Below the pieces are notes generated by a model that saw nothing but the letters and a program-made list of their open reading frames with translations, was not told where the DNA came from and ran no database searches. The translations under genes and the position numbers were made by a program. Below are positions 54,011 through 62,242 of a DNA stretch of 64,000 nt, in pieces. The DNA comes from Gammaproteobacteria bacterium (GTDB taxonomy: Bacteria > Pseudomonadota > Gammaproteobacteria > GRL18): assembly GCA_015488755.1 (NCBI GenBank), contig WFNB01000104.1:124001-188000 (forward strand). The letters run 5' to 3'. Position 1 is the first letter of the stretch. Each line of letters opens with the position of its first letter.

Positions 54011-54205
54011 ATGGCCAATATTACCCATATTCAACAATTTAAAAAACAGCAACTTAAGAAAAAAGCCAAAGCTAACACACTTTGCCTGAGTGGCTTTCAC
54101 AAATGGGAAATTATTCATCACAATCAATTTGATGTAAAGCAGGGTAAACTGGTCACGACAATGCGGTGTATTCATTGCAAAAAGAGTAAAGTGCAAAGCC
54201 AATAA
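54011..54205 (+). CDS. Small conserved zinc-ribbon-like protein (64 aa)
   Basis: Starts best at the ATG at 54011 (MANITHIQQFKKQQLKKK); the frame is open further upstream without likeness. It contains LCLSGFHKWEIIHHNQFDVKQGKLVTTMRC and IHCKKSKV in succession. C-x5-HKW and the later C-x2-C could bind zinc. Similar small proteins of unknown role occur widely in gammaproteobacteria, so this is probably a real gene despite its weak ribosome site. The N-terminus is strongly basic, which might suit RNA contact. Confidence 0.65.
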   Translation: MANITHIQQFKKQQLKKKAKANTLCLSGFHKWEIIHHNQFDVKQGKLVTTMRCIHCKKSKVQSQ

Positions 54206-54426
54206 GCAAAATAAGAACGATATTAAAAAATAAACGAGCACACGTTCACTGCCTATAGGATTGAGATTACAAAATAAACACCAACAGACTATTTTCTTTG
54301 ACTCAGCTCTAAATATTAGTCTTATTTAAAGCAATATGTTTATTTAATTTTTAATTTTAATTATCATACCCTATTTGCACAATATAAGTTCTACCATGGC
54401 GAAACAATAGCAGACATAATAAAACT

Positions 54427-55167
54427 ATGATACCTTTGATACCCAAACAGCACGCTCAAAACACTGCCCTAGCTCTTTTTTTAGGCTTTATATTATTACT
54501 GACCGGTTGTGCCTCAACCACACCCGATGGTGAGGTCAATGATCCACTTGAAACAGCCAATAGAAGTATTTATAAATTTAATGAACATTTTGATCAGTAT
54601 CTATTAAAACCAACCGCCCTTGGCTTTCAAAAATTACCGACTCCCGTTCAAACAGGTACTCATAACTTTTTTATGAATCTTAATGATGTCGTCGTTATTA
54701 CCAATGATATTTTGCAACTGAATCTTGAGCAGGGCACATCGGACACTCTGCGTTTTTCTGTTAATACGGTGTTTGGTATCTTAGGGCTCATTGATATGGC
54801 AACACCAATGGGCTTGCCTAAGCATCAGGAATCATTTGCTGAAACATTAGGCCATTGGGGTGTTGGCTCAGGTCCCTATTTAGTTATACCTTTTTTAGGG
54901 TCAAGCAGTTTACGTGATGCCCCAGCCTTGGTGGTCGATTTTTTTACCCACCCCGCCAGTGCTCTCTCTGCAACCAACGATATTATTGGTCTCGCCGCAG
55001 TTAGAATGGTTGATGTCCGCTCACAATTACTAAAAACGACTGACATACGAGATCAGCTTGCACTTGACCCTTATATTTTTACCCGAGAAACCTATTATCA
55101 ATGGCGTCAAAACAGGATCTATGACGGCAATCCCCCTAAGGTCATTATTGAAGATTTTGAAGAGTAA
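54427..55167 (+). CDS. mlaA: Outer-membrane phospholipid-removal lipoprotein MlaA
   Basis: 246-aa VacJ/MlaA lipoprotein, the outer-membrane component that extracts misplaced phospholipids and passes them towards MlaC and MlaFEDB. The lipobox is LLTGC at about 24-28. DPLETANRSIYKFNEHFDQYL near 39-59 and QESFAETLGHWGVGSGPYLVIP near 137-158 are diagnostic. It lies within 1.3 kb of mlaF but on the opposite strand. A terminator follows at 55199-55237. Confidence 0.95.
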   Translation: MIPLIPKQHAQNTALALFLGFILLLTGCASTTPDGEVNDPLETANRSIYKFNEHFDQYLLKPTALGFQKLPTPVQTGTHNFFMNLNDVVVITNDILQLNLEQGTSDTLRFSVNTVFGILGLIDMATPMGLPKHQESFAETLGHWGVGSGPYLVIPFLGSSSLRDAPALVVDFFTHPASALSATNDIIGLAAVRMVDVRSQLLKTTDIRDQLALDPYIFTRETYYQWRQNRIYDGNPPKVIIEDFEE

Positions 55168-55198
55168 TTAATTAAAGCCTTTCACTTGAGAAACTGCT

Positions 55199-55237
55199 AA
55201 AATACCCTGCTATGATGCCATAACGGGGTATTTTTTT
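55199..55237 (+). terminator. Terminator after mlaA
   Basis: AAAATACCC at 55199-55207 pairs with GGGTATTTT at about 55226-55234, followed by more Ts. It ends mlaA transcription before the yrbG promoter region. Confidence 0.75.
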
Positions 55238-55315
55238 GAACGTTTTTTATGCTCTAATTAATAAAGTGTCAACAATATTCTTAACCCTTACTTAAAGGAA
55301 ACACGGTTTACATTA

Positions 55316-56302
55316 ATGGAAATATTCTTAAGCAGTCTTGCTATTTTAGCCGGTTTTTTATTATTAATTTGGAGTGCTGATCGCTTTGTTATCGGTGCTT
55401 CTGGCATTGCCCTTAACTTTGGTGTTTCACCACTAATCATTGGCCTAACGATTGTCGGTTTTGGCACGTCTGCCCCTGAAATGATTGTCTCTGGCGTAGC
55501 CGCTTATGAAGGCACTCCCAATCTTGCTGTTGGTAATGCCTTGGGCTCAAACATTACTAATATTGCCTTAGTTTTAGGCGTGACAGCCCTTGTTACCCCA
55601 CTGATGGTTCACTCTCGTATTCTAAAACGTGAATACCCTATTATGTTTAGCATCATGTTATTGGCATTGGCACTGCTCTGGGATGGGGAACTCAGTCATT
55701 TAGATGGTGTTATTTTACTCTCAGGAATGTTGTTTTTAATTATCTTTATTACCTTTATGGGTATTAAAGAGAAACAACAAACACACTCTTCTACCGATCC
55801 CTTAGAAGAAGAATTTAGCGAAGAAATCCCTAAAGATATGTCTACAGGCATGGCATTTTTATGGCTATTTATTGGCTTAGTGGTACTTTTGATCAGTTCT
55901 CGAATGTTAATATGGGGCGCCGTTAATATTGCTCATAATTTTGGTGTCAGTGATCTGGTCATTGGCCTCACCATTGTGGCGATAGGCACCAGCTTACCTG
56001 AGCTAGCGGCTTCCATTACCAGTGCCTTAAAAGGTGAGCACGAAATTGCTATTGGTAATGTGATTGGTTCTAATATGTTCAATCTACTTGGTGTACTTGG
56101 CATCCCCGGAGTAATGACGGGTGCCATACTCGATCCCAATGTACTGAGCCGCGATTATCCCGTTATGATTGGCCTATCAATACTACTTTTTCTCTTTGCC
56201 TATGGATTTAAAGGCCAAGGAAAAGTAAATCGCCTAGAAGGTGGTATATTACTTAGCTGTTATATTGCTTATATGTTTGTTATCTTTGAACAAAGTGTCT
56301 AA
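55316..56302 (+). CDS. yrbG: Calcium/sodium antiporter (YrbG family)
   Basis: 328-aa inner-membrane cation antiporter of the CaCA superfamily. The two homologous halves each carry an alpha-repeat: GLTIVGFGTSAPEMIVSGVAA followed by VGNALGSNITNI, and GLTIVAIGTSLPELAASI followed by IGNVIGSNMFNLLG; these provide the ion-binding Glu and Asn/Ser residues. The hydrophilic central loop is near 155-180. It opens the yrbG-kdsC-lptCAB cluster; kdsD, usually second in E. coli, is absent here. Confidence 0.92.
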   Translation: MEIFLSSLAILAGFLLLIWSADRFVIGASGIALNFGVSPLIIGLTIVGFGTSAPEMIVSGVAAYEGTPNLAVGNALGSNITNIALVLGVTALVTPLMVHSRILKREYPIMFSIMLLALALLWDGELSHLDGVILLSGMLFLIIFITFMGIKEKQQTHSSTDPLEEEFSEEIPKDMSTGMAFLWLFIGLVVLLISSRMLIWGAVNIAHNFGVSDLVIGLTIVAIGTSLPELAASITSALKGEHEIAIGNVIGSNMFNLLGVLGIPGVMTGAILDPNVLSRDYPVMIGLSILLFLFAYGFKGQGKVNRLEGGILLSCYIAYMFVIFEQSV

Positions 56303-56317
56303 GAAGGAAAGTCAGAA

Positions 56318-56845
56318 ATGCAGGATATTTTAGCTAAGGCCAGTATCGTAAAACTGCTCATCTGTGACGTTGATGGTGTGATGACCGATGGCCGTCTTTT
56401 TTTTAGCGATGCCGGCTTGGAATATAAGGCCTTTCATTCCAGAGATGGTCTGGGTATTATTATGTTACAACGCTCCGGTATTCCATTGGCCATCATTACC
56501 GCTCGTCGCTCTGATGTGGTCACTCATCGTATGAAAAATCTGCATATTGAGCTGGTCTTTCAAGGGCAAAAAAACAAGCTTCAAGCATTTCATGAGATTT
56601 GTCAGCAATTAGATCTACAGCCAGAGCAAATAGCCTATATTGGTGATGATTTAGTTGATCTCCCCGTAATGAAAAATGTGGGCTTATCCATTGCCGTGGC
56701 TGATGCCCATGAGCGAGTAAAACAACACGCTGATTGGGTCACAAACCATTCTGGTGGACAAGGGGCAGTACGCGATGTCTGTGAACTATTAATGCAGGCT
56801 CAGGGTACCTTAGAAGAGCAGTTTTCAGTTTATCTATACCCATGA
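56318..56845 (+). CDS. kdsC: KDO-8-phosphate phosphatase KdsC
   Basis: HAD-family phosphatase (175 aa) releasing KDO for the LPS inner core. The C0-type HAD has LLICDVDGVMTDGRLFF near 12-28 (Asp pair), IITARRS near 65-71, the lysine in QGQKNKLQAF near 87-96 and YIGDDLVDLPVM near 107-118. It starts 15 bp after yrbG. lptC follows after a 160-bp gap that holds a palindromic repeat, so export genes may have their own promoter. Confidence 0.95.
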   Translation: MQDILAKASIVKLLICDVDGVMTDGRLFFSDAGLEYKAFHSRDGLGIIMLQRSGIPLAIITARRSDVVTHRMKNLHIELVFQGQKNKLQAFHEICQQLDLQPEQIAYIGDDLVDLPVMKNVGLSIAVADAHERVKQHADWVTNHSGGQGAVRDVCELLMQAQGTLEEQFSVYLYP

Positions 56846-56855
56846 TAGTTGGAAA

Positions 56856-56949
56856 TGCAGCGAGGCATTTTGACTAAGAGCCGATTGAGTGTATAAGTAC
56901 TACAGGAATTGAGGCTTTTAGTTAAAATAACGAAGACTGCATCTTCAAG
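56856..56949 (+). repeat. Dispersed ~93-bp palindromic repeat, copy 2
   Basis: Matches the reverse complement of 3388-3480 with conserved blocks GCATTTTGACTAAGAGC, GTACTACA/ATACTACA and TGAGGCTTTT. It is imperfectly palindromic (TGCAG at the left, CTGCA at the right). It fills most of the kdsC-lptC gap, starting 11 bp after the kdsC stop. Confidence 0.7.
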
Positions 56950-57005
56950 TATAATGGGTATATAAGCATATCACCGGCACATATCACTGACATAGACAAG
57001 GCCTT

Positions 57006-57596
57006 ATGGATAAAAAACTTCTCTTCATGCTCGTTAGTATCCCCGTTATCTCTGTTTATCTTGCATGGTCTGTGCTTGACCAAAATAAGACAAGTAACAC
57101 ACAAACCATTTTTCCAACTCAGGATAAAAACCAAAAAAGCGCTGATACTTTCTTTAACCAAGCCACTATCTTAAATTTTAATGACACCGGTTTGCCCAAA
57201 AGTAAAATCATTGGCAAACAAATATTTCATTATCCAAATGAAGAAGATTCTGAAATTATCAGTCCACAAATTACTCTTTTTAGGGAAAGCGGTTCACCTG
57301 TACATATCACTGCTGATCAAGGCTGGATAAACCATGATGGAACCCGTGTCATTTTAAAAGGTCATACCATAATAAGACGAGAACAATCTCAGACAAACCA
57401 GTTTTCACAATTAGAAACACCTGAACTAACTGTCTGGCCCAATAAAGAATATGCCGAAACCACTGAGGCGGTTAAAATAACCACTAACTCAACGATAGCC
57501 ACCGGTATCGGAATGGAAGCCTATTTGGATCAAGCACACTACTATTTATTAAATAATGTTAAGGCTAGACATATCCCCATAAAAAAACCAAAATAA
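57006..57596 (+). CDS. lptC: LPS export protein LptC
   Basis: Bitopic inner-membrane protein linking LptB2FG to the periplasmic LptA bridge in LPS export. The protein is 196 aa with one N-terminal helix (about 5-22, LFMLVSIPVISVYLAWSV) and a beta-jellyroll. ISPQITLFRESGSPVHITADQGWINHDGTRVILKG is the conserved DUF1239 core. LptC is always weakly conserved; position immediately before lptA and lptB secures the call. Confidence 0.92.
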   Translation: MDKKLLFMLVSIPVISVYLAWSVLDQNKTSNTQTIFPTQDKNQKSADTFFNQATILNFNDTGLPKSKIIGKQIFHYPNEEDSEIISPQITLFRESGSPVHITADQGWINHDGTRVILKGHTIIRREQSQTNQFSQLETPELTVWPNKEYAETTEAVKITTNSTIATGIGMEAYLDQAHYYLLNNVKARHIPIKKPK

Positions 57597-57650
57597 TGTG
57601 ATACTGTATATTCCTTATACCCACTGCTCATTTATAGGACAGGCGCTATT

Positions 57651-58190
57651 ATGACGACAAAAGCTTATTTTTTCTTAGTAATTCTTTTTTTACTTTCTTT
57701 GCCAATGGAAGCTATAGCATTATCCAATGATCGCGATCAACCCATTGACCTCGAAGCCGATACAGCCGATATTGATGATGCAAAAGGTATTAGTATCTAT
57801 ACTGGCAATGTTGTTTTGACTCAGGGTAGCATGCAGATTAAGGCTCATAAACTGACCTTGTATAACAACAAAAACAATGAATTAGAAAAGGCCATTGCTG
57901 AAGGCAGTAGTAAAAAACTCACCACCTTTAAACAACGCCCCGAAGGTAAGGATAATGATTTTTTTGCCCGCTCAGAAAAAATTATTTATTATCTGACTCA
58001 ATCTAAAATTCATCTGCTTAAAAAAGCCTATGTCAGTCAAGATGGTGATATTTTCCGAGGCAATAAAATTGTTTATGACACAAAGAATGAAACCATTGTT
58101 GCCTCCAGCGAAAAGAATAAAGAAGGTCAGCCTGTTGCTAATGGTGAGAGAATACACATCACATTACAACCAAGAAGTAACAATAAGTAG
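57651..58190 (+). CDS. lptA: LPS transport periplasmic protein LptA
   Basis: 179-aa periplasmic beta-jellyroll protein that polymerises into the bridge carrying LPS to LptD. The signal peptide is visible as FFLVILFLLSLPMEAIALS, with cleavage near 24-26. The OstA core IDLEADTADIDDAKGISIYTG and VVLTQGSMQIKAHKLTLYN follows, and NKIVYDTKNETIVASS is near 140-155. lptB starts 20 bp downstream. Confidence 0.95.
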   Translation: MTTKAYFFLVILFLLSLPMEAIALSNDRDQPIDLEADTADIDDAKGISIYTGNVVLTQGSMQIKAHKLTLYNNKNNELEKAIAEGSSKKLTTFKQRPEGKDNDFFARSEKIIYYLTQSKIHLLKKAYVSQDGDIFRGNKIVYDTKNETIVASSEKNKEGQPVANGERIHITLQPRSNNK

Positions 58191-58210
58191 GGTAATCAAG
58201 CAAAAGAATC

Positions 58211-58945
58211 ATGTCTAACTTACTAGAGCTACGAGCAGAAAAACTCAATAAAACGTTTAAATCCCGCCAAGTTGTTAATGATGTCTCTTTTCGTGTGCAA
58301 AAAGGAGAAGTCGTTGGTTTACTAGGTCCTAATGGTGCCGGTAAAACCACCAGTTTTTATATGGTTGTCGGTTTAATTAAACCCGATAGTGGCACCATAA
58401 CTTGCCGTGATCAGGATATCACTCACCAACCTATCCATAAACGTGCCCAACAAGGCATCGGTTATTTACCTCAAGAAGCCTCTGTCTTTAGAAAACTCAG
58501 TGTGGAAGAAAACATTTTAGCTATTTTACAAACCCGTAAGGATCTCAATAGCACAGATCAGCGCGATCATCTTGAACAATTACTCAATGAACTGAGTATT
58601 AGCCACATTCGAAAATCCATTGGTATCAGTCTTTCAGGTGGTGAGCGACGGCGGGTTGAAATTGCTAGAACATTATCTATGGAACCTGACTTTATTTTAC
58701 TCGATGAGCCTTTTGCTGGTGTTGATCCTATTTCTGTCAATGATATTCAAGCCATTATTTTGCATCTTAAAGAAAAAAACATCGGTGTGCTTATTACCGA
58801 TCATAATGTTCGAGAAACACTCAGTGTTTGTGAGCGAGCTTATATTATGAATAACGGCAGTGTTATTGCCAAAGGTGAGCCTGAAGAGCTACTCAATAAC
58901 AAGCAAGTTAAAGAAGTCTATTTGGGTACTAATTTTAAAATTTAA
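58211..58945 (+). CDS. lptB: LPS export ABC transporter ATP-binding protein LptB
   Basis: Cytoplasmic ATPase (244 aa) powering LPS extraction by LptFG, which are not in this window. Walker A is GPNGAGKTT near 41-49, Q-loop [18 protein letters not shown] near 90-107, signature [15 protein letters not shown] near 143-157 and Walker [16 protein letters not shown] near 163-177. VYLGTNF closes the family pattern. rpoN begins 246 bp downstream. Confidence 0.97.
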   Translation: MSNLLELRAEKLNKTFKSRQVVNDVSFRVQKGEVVGLLGPNGAGKTTSFYMVVGLIKPDSGTITCRDQDITHQPIHKRAQQGIGYLPQEASVFRKLSVEENILAILQTRKDLNSTDQRDHLEQLLNELSISHIRKSIGISLSGGERRRVEIARTLSMEPDFILLDEPFAGVDPISVNDIQAIILHLKEKNIGVLITDHNVRETLSVCERAYIMNNGSVIAKGEPEELLNNKQVKEVYLGTNFKI

Positions 58946-59027
58946 CTACAAGCTAAGCAATTGATTTATAATAAAAAGACTGTCTTCTTAAAAAAAAGTT
59001 ACTCTTTTTGATCCTTATCAACTGCAA

Positions 59028-59042
59028 TGGCACGCAATTTGC
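59028..59042 (+). promoter_or_regulatory. Sigma-54 type -24/-12 promoter upstream of rpoN
   Basis: TGGCACGCAATTTGC fits the RpoN consensus TGGCACG-N4-TTGC at every defined position, with GG and GC exactly 10 bp apart. It lies 150 bp before the rpoN start on the same strand. Three overlapping or adjacent copies of AGATTAGAGACAA follow at 59052-59095, in the expected leader. Confidence 0.7.
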
Positions 59043-59191
59043 GCTACTATTAGATTAGAGACAAACATTTAGATTAGAGACAAGATTAGAGACAAATAGT
59101 AAAGAACGCTTATCTCTTAATTTGATTTATATAAAGAATGCATTTTCAATACTATTTTTAACAGACAACACAGGTATAAGTTACTTAATAT

Positions 59192-60724
59192 ATGAAACAA
59201 TCGCTTCATCTTCGCTTAGGTCAACAACTGACAATGACGCCTCAATTACAGCAGGCGATAAAGTTGTTGCAACTATCCAGTCTGGATCTTCAACAAGAGA
59301 TACAAGAAGCTTTAGATAGTAATGTTATGCTTGAAGTTGACGAAAACAATTCACCCGATAGTGATAGTAATCCCGAAGATATAAAAAACGAACAAGCGAA
59401 TAAGTCTTCATCTAATGACAATACAGAGCATGTCAGTAACGATGATTTTGCCAACGAAATTAATGATACTCAAGTTGATTTTGAAAACAGCCAGAACAAC
59501 ATTCCTACTGAACTTTCTACCGATTCAAACTGGGACGACACCTATGATGCAACTCCTAGCTATACCGCAGGCCAAAGCATCAGCAACTCTTATAATGGCG
59601 ATGATAATAATCTTTTTGAAAACAATGGTAAGACCGAAGATAGCCTTCAGGAACATCTGATTTGGCAACTAGAGATGACCCCCTTCAGCGATATTGATCG
59701 CATGATAGCCAACACAATTATTGATGGCATTGACAATAGCGGTTACTTAACCCAAAGTATGGAAGACATTCTCAGCTCATTTACTCCAGAAGATGAGGTT
59801 GATAGCGAAGAAGTTGAAGCCGTATTACATCGTATCCAGCACTTTGACCCTCCCGGTGTTGGCGCTCGAGATTTACAAGAAAACCTACTCCTACAACTCA
59901 GAGTACTGGAGCATGACACATTATGGCTAAATGAAGCCAAAATCCTAGTTAGCCGACACTTGAAACTATTGGCCAATCGTGATTTTGCTACTCTCAAACG
60001 TCGCATGAAACTGGATGAGACTAAGCTTGCTCAAGTGATCACTCTGATTAAAAGCCTCAGCCCAAGACCTGGAGGCCATATTTCTGATGATCGCCCTCAT
60101 TATGTCACACCTGATGTCTATGTAAAAAAAATCAATGGTGAATGGGTCTGTAGTTTAAACGCCGATTGTGCCCCTAATATTAGAATCAATGAGCAATATC
60201 TTAGCTTGGTCAAAGGGGCAAAAAAAGACAGTGATATGAGCTCCATTAAAGATCACTTACAAGAAGCTCGCTGGTTTATTAAAAGCCTGCAAAGCCGTAA
60301 TGAAACCTTATTAAAAGTAGCACGTTGTATTTTAGATTTCCAAAGAGATTTTTTTGAATATGGCGAAGAACACATGCGAGCACTGGTACTTGCAGACGTA
60401 GCAGAAGTTGTCGAGATGCATGAGTCCACGATATCCAGAGTAACCACTCAAAAATACATGCATACCCCAGGGGGCATTTTTGAGCTTAAATACTTTTTTT
60501 CCAGTCATGTGACAACTGCCAGCGGTGGCGAAGCTTCAGCAACGGCCATTCGAGCCATTATTAAGAAAATTATCGCAGCTGAAAATACTCGCAAGCCATT
60601 AAGTGATAACAAAATTTCCAGCATGTTAGCAGAGCAGAATTACAAGGTCGCTAGACGCACTGTCGCCAAATACCGTGAGTCTATGGCAATTCCTCCCTCT
60701 AATGAAAGAAAGAATATTGCTTAA
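59192..60724 (+). CDS. rpoN: RNA polymerase sigma-54 factor RpoN
   Basis: Alternative sigma factor recognising -24/-12 promoters and needing AAA+ activators. The protein is 510 aa. Region I is glutamine-rich: LRLGQQLTMTPQLQQAIKLLQL at about 7-28. A long acidic region II (about 50-150, rich in Asp, Asn and Ser) follows, then the core-binding and HTH regions (EVVEMHESTISRVTTQKYMHTPGG) and the RpoN box ARRTVAKYRE near the C-terminus. Region II is longer than in E. coli. A perfect sigma-54 site upstream suggests self-regulation. Confidence 0.97.
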   Translation: MKQSLHLRLGQQLTMTPQLQQAIKLLQLSSLDLQQEIQEALDSNVMLEVDENNSPDSDSNPEDIKNEQANKSSSNDNTEHVSNDDFANEINDTQVDFENSQNNIPTELSTDSNWDDTYDATPSYTAGQSISNSYNGDDNNLFENNGKTEDSLQEHLIWQLEMTPFSDIDRMIANTIIDGIDNSGYLTQSMEDILSSFTPEDEVDSEEVEAVLHRIQHFDPPGVGARDLQENLLLQLRVLEHDTLWLNEAKILVSRHLKLLANRDFATLKRRMKLDETKLAQVITLIKSLSPRPGGHISDDRPHYVTPDVYVKKINGEWVCSLNADCAPNIRINEQYLSLVKGAKKDSDMSSIKDHLQEARWFIKSLQSRNETLLKVARCILDFQRDFFEYGEEHMRALVLADVAEVVEMHESTISRVTTQKYMHTPGGIFELKYFFSSHVTTASGGEASATAIRAIIKKIIAAENTRKPLSDNKISSMLAEQNYKVARRTVAKYRESMAIPPSNERKNIA

Positions 60725-60762
60725 GTAACTATTAGGGCAAATGAATAAAAGAATTAGCGGTC

Positions 60763-60798
60763 AAATAATATAAATGGCATTTAGTATTTATATTATTT
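60763..60798. terminator. AT-rich hairpin after rpoN
   Basis: AAATAATATAAAT at 60763-60775 and its perfect inverse at 60786-60798 enclose a 10-base loop, 39 bp after the rpoN stop. A second small stem ACCCC/GGGGT lies near 60805-60820. Could be a weak terminator or processing site ahead of the tandem array. Confidence 0.5.
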
Positions 60799-60834
60799 AA
60801 CCCCACCCCATATTAGGGGTATAAGAGAGGATAA

Positions 60835-61046
60835 GGTACTCTAAAGGATAAATCCCTAAGAGTACCTAATGCAGGACAAGGTGCTTTAAGGAATAAATCC
60901 CTAAGAGCACCTAACGCAGGATAAGGTGCTCTAAGGAATAAATCCCTAAGAGTACCTAACGCAGGATAAGGTGCTCTAAGGAATGAATTCCTAAGAGCAC
61001 CTAACGCAGGATAAGGTGCTCTAAGGAATGAATTCCTAAGAGCACC
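60835..61046. repeat. Five tandem 45-bp hairpin repeats between rpoN and hpf
   Basis: Hairpins begin at 60835, 60880, 60925, 60970 and 61015, an exact 45-bp period. Each is 32 bp (units 4 and 5 are GGTGCTCT-a-AGGAA, loop TGAA, then the complement ending AGAGCACC) plus a 13-bp spacer with GCAGGAT or a close variant. Unit 1 has the paired change GGTACTC/GAGTACC, so base pairing is kept. No coding frame. A further stem CAGATAAA/TTTATCTG follows at 61053-61074. Confidence 0.9.
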
Positions 61047-61113
61047 TAAACACAGATAAATAATTTTTTATCTGTTTAAAAATTATTTATCATATAACGA
61101 GGAGCTAAATCTT

Positions 61114-61437
61114 ATGCAAATAGATATAACCGGACATCATATCGATATCACTGATTCACTACGTGATTACGTTAACCAGAAAATGGAGCGTGTTGAGCGT
61201 CATTTTGATATTGTGAATAATAGTCATGTTATTTTAAGTGTAGAGAAACAACGCCAAAAAGCAGAAGCAACATTGATGGTCAAAGGAAGCAAAGTGTTTG
61301 CTGAAGCAGTTGATGAAGATATGTATTCTGCCATCGACAGTTTAATTGATAAGCTTGATCGCCAAGTGAAAAAACACAAAGAAAAAATGACTAATCACCA
61401 TCGTGGTGAAGAAAGTCTGAAAACACACGAGTTATAA
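61114..61437 (+). CDS. hpf: Ribosome hibernation promoting factor HPF
   Basis: Short-form HPF/YfiA family protein of 107 aa that binds idle ribosomes and promotes 100S dimers in stationary phase. Seen: MQIDITGHHIDITDSLRDYV at the start, KMERVERHFD, and DMYSAIDSLIDKLDRQVKKHKEK near 70-92, giving the beta-alpha-beta fold with a basic tail. GAGGAG before the ATG is a good ribosome site. Its usual place is right after rpoN; here the gap is lengthened by a hairpin array. Confidence 0.95.
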   Translation: MQIDITGHHIDITDSLRDYVNQKMERVERHFDIVNNSHVILSVEKQRQKAEATLMVKGSKVFAEAVDEDMYSAIDSLIDKLDRQVKKHKEKMTNHHRGEESLKTHEL

Positions 61438-61458
61438 TTTAGTGCCCTCTGTTGCTAA

Positions 61459-61646
61459 TTAACCTGAACTTTGGATAAGATGATCTTGAAATAACTTCAG
61501 AGTGTTGATTAGCCTGTATTTGTGGAAGAGGTCTCTTTGGCATGGATGCCAAAGTGAAGCCTACAAGGATGTATTTACGGCGACTTCTGTAACAAATGCA
61601 GGCTAATCAATACGTTACTGATTCAGTTATCCAGAACTCAGGTTAA
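61459..61646 (-). repeat. 188-bp palindromic MITE-like element, copy 2
   Basis: Reverse complement of the element at 50157-50344 with about 10 differences and one indel, roughly 95% identical by eye. Ends TTAACCTG and CAGGTTAA are inverted, and the central hairpin CTTTGGCAT/ATGCCAAAG is preserved. It fills most of the hpf-ptsN gap, 21 bp after the hpf stop. Confidence 0.85.
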
Positions 61647-61699
61647 TTACTTATGTTTGCAGAGGGCTTTTTTACTATGATGTCTTTAACTAAATAACC

Positions 61700-62149
61700 A
61701 TGAAATTTAATAATCTTATCAAGATTGATCAAATTCAACTCAATAATAGCGCTACCAGTAAAAAAAAGGTATTAGAAACTATCAGTCAGATTGTCAATGA
61801 CAATTACCCAGAATTGAGCACTCACTCTGTATTTGAAACACTCATTGAGCGAGAACGACTGGGTAGCACAGGCATTGGTCATGGTGTGGCTCTACCCCAT
61901 GGACGTTTAAGTGACTGTACAGATACCATTGGTATTTTTATCAGTCTGAGCGAAGGTATTGATTACGATGCCATTGACGGCCAACCGGTTCAGCTTCTTT
62001 TTACCTTATTAGTGCCGGATAATTCCACTGAAGAACATTTAAAAATATTAGCCAAACTGGCTGAATTTTTTCGCAATGAAACAAATCGACAAACACTTAA
62101 TAACGCAACATCTCCTGAAAGCGTCTATAATATCCTTATTAATATTTAA
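61700..62149 (+). CDS. ptsN: Nitrogen PTS EIIA component PtsN
   Basis: 149-aa EIIA-Ntr protein that accepts phosphate in the nitrogen-related PTS and regulates potassium, nitrogen and carbon functions rather than sugar import. The phosphorylated histidine is in GIGHGVALPHGRL (about 55-67; His66 or neighbouring His in LPHG). ETLIERERLGSTG precedes it and VQLLFTLLVPDNSTEEHLKIL follows, all typical. Followed 93 bp later by hprK. Confidence 0.94.
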   Translation: MKFNNLIKIDQIQLNNSATSKKKVLETISQIVNDNYPELSTHSVFETLIERERLGSTGIGHGVALPHGRLSDCTDTIGIFISLSEGIDYDAIDGQPVQLLFTLLVPDNSTEEHLKILAKLAEFFRNETNRQTLNNATSPESVYNILINI

Positions 62150-62242
62150 GATGAACACCCACACACCATCAGAATAACACCAAAAGCACAGGTATCACTC
62201 AGTGCAAATAAATTAATAGCAAACATCTATGGCACTGATTAT

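Noticed and set aside
60835-61046. CRISPR array
   Set aside because: Regular period, but the spacers are identical and only ~13 bp, and no cas genes are near; it is a tandem hairpin repeat.
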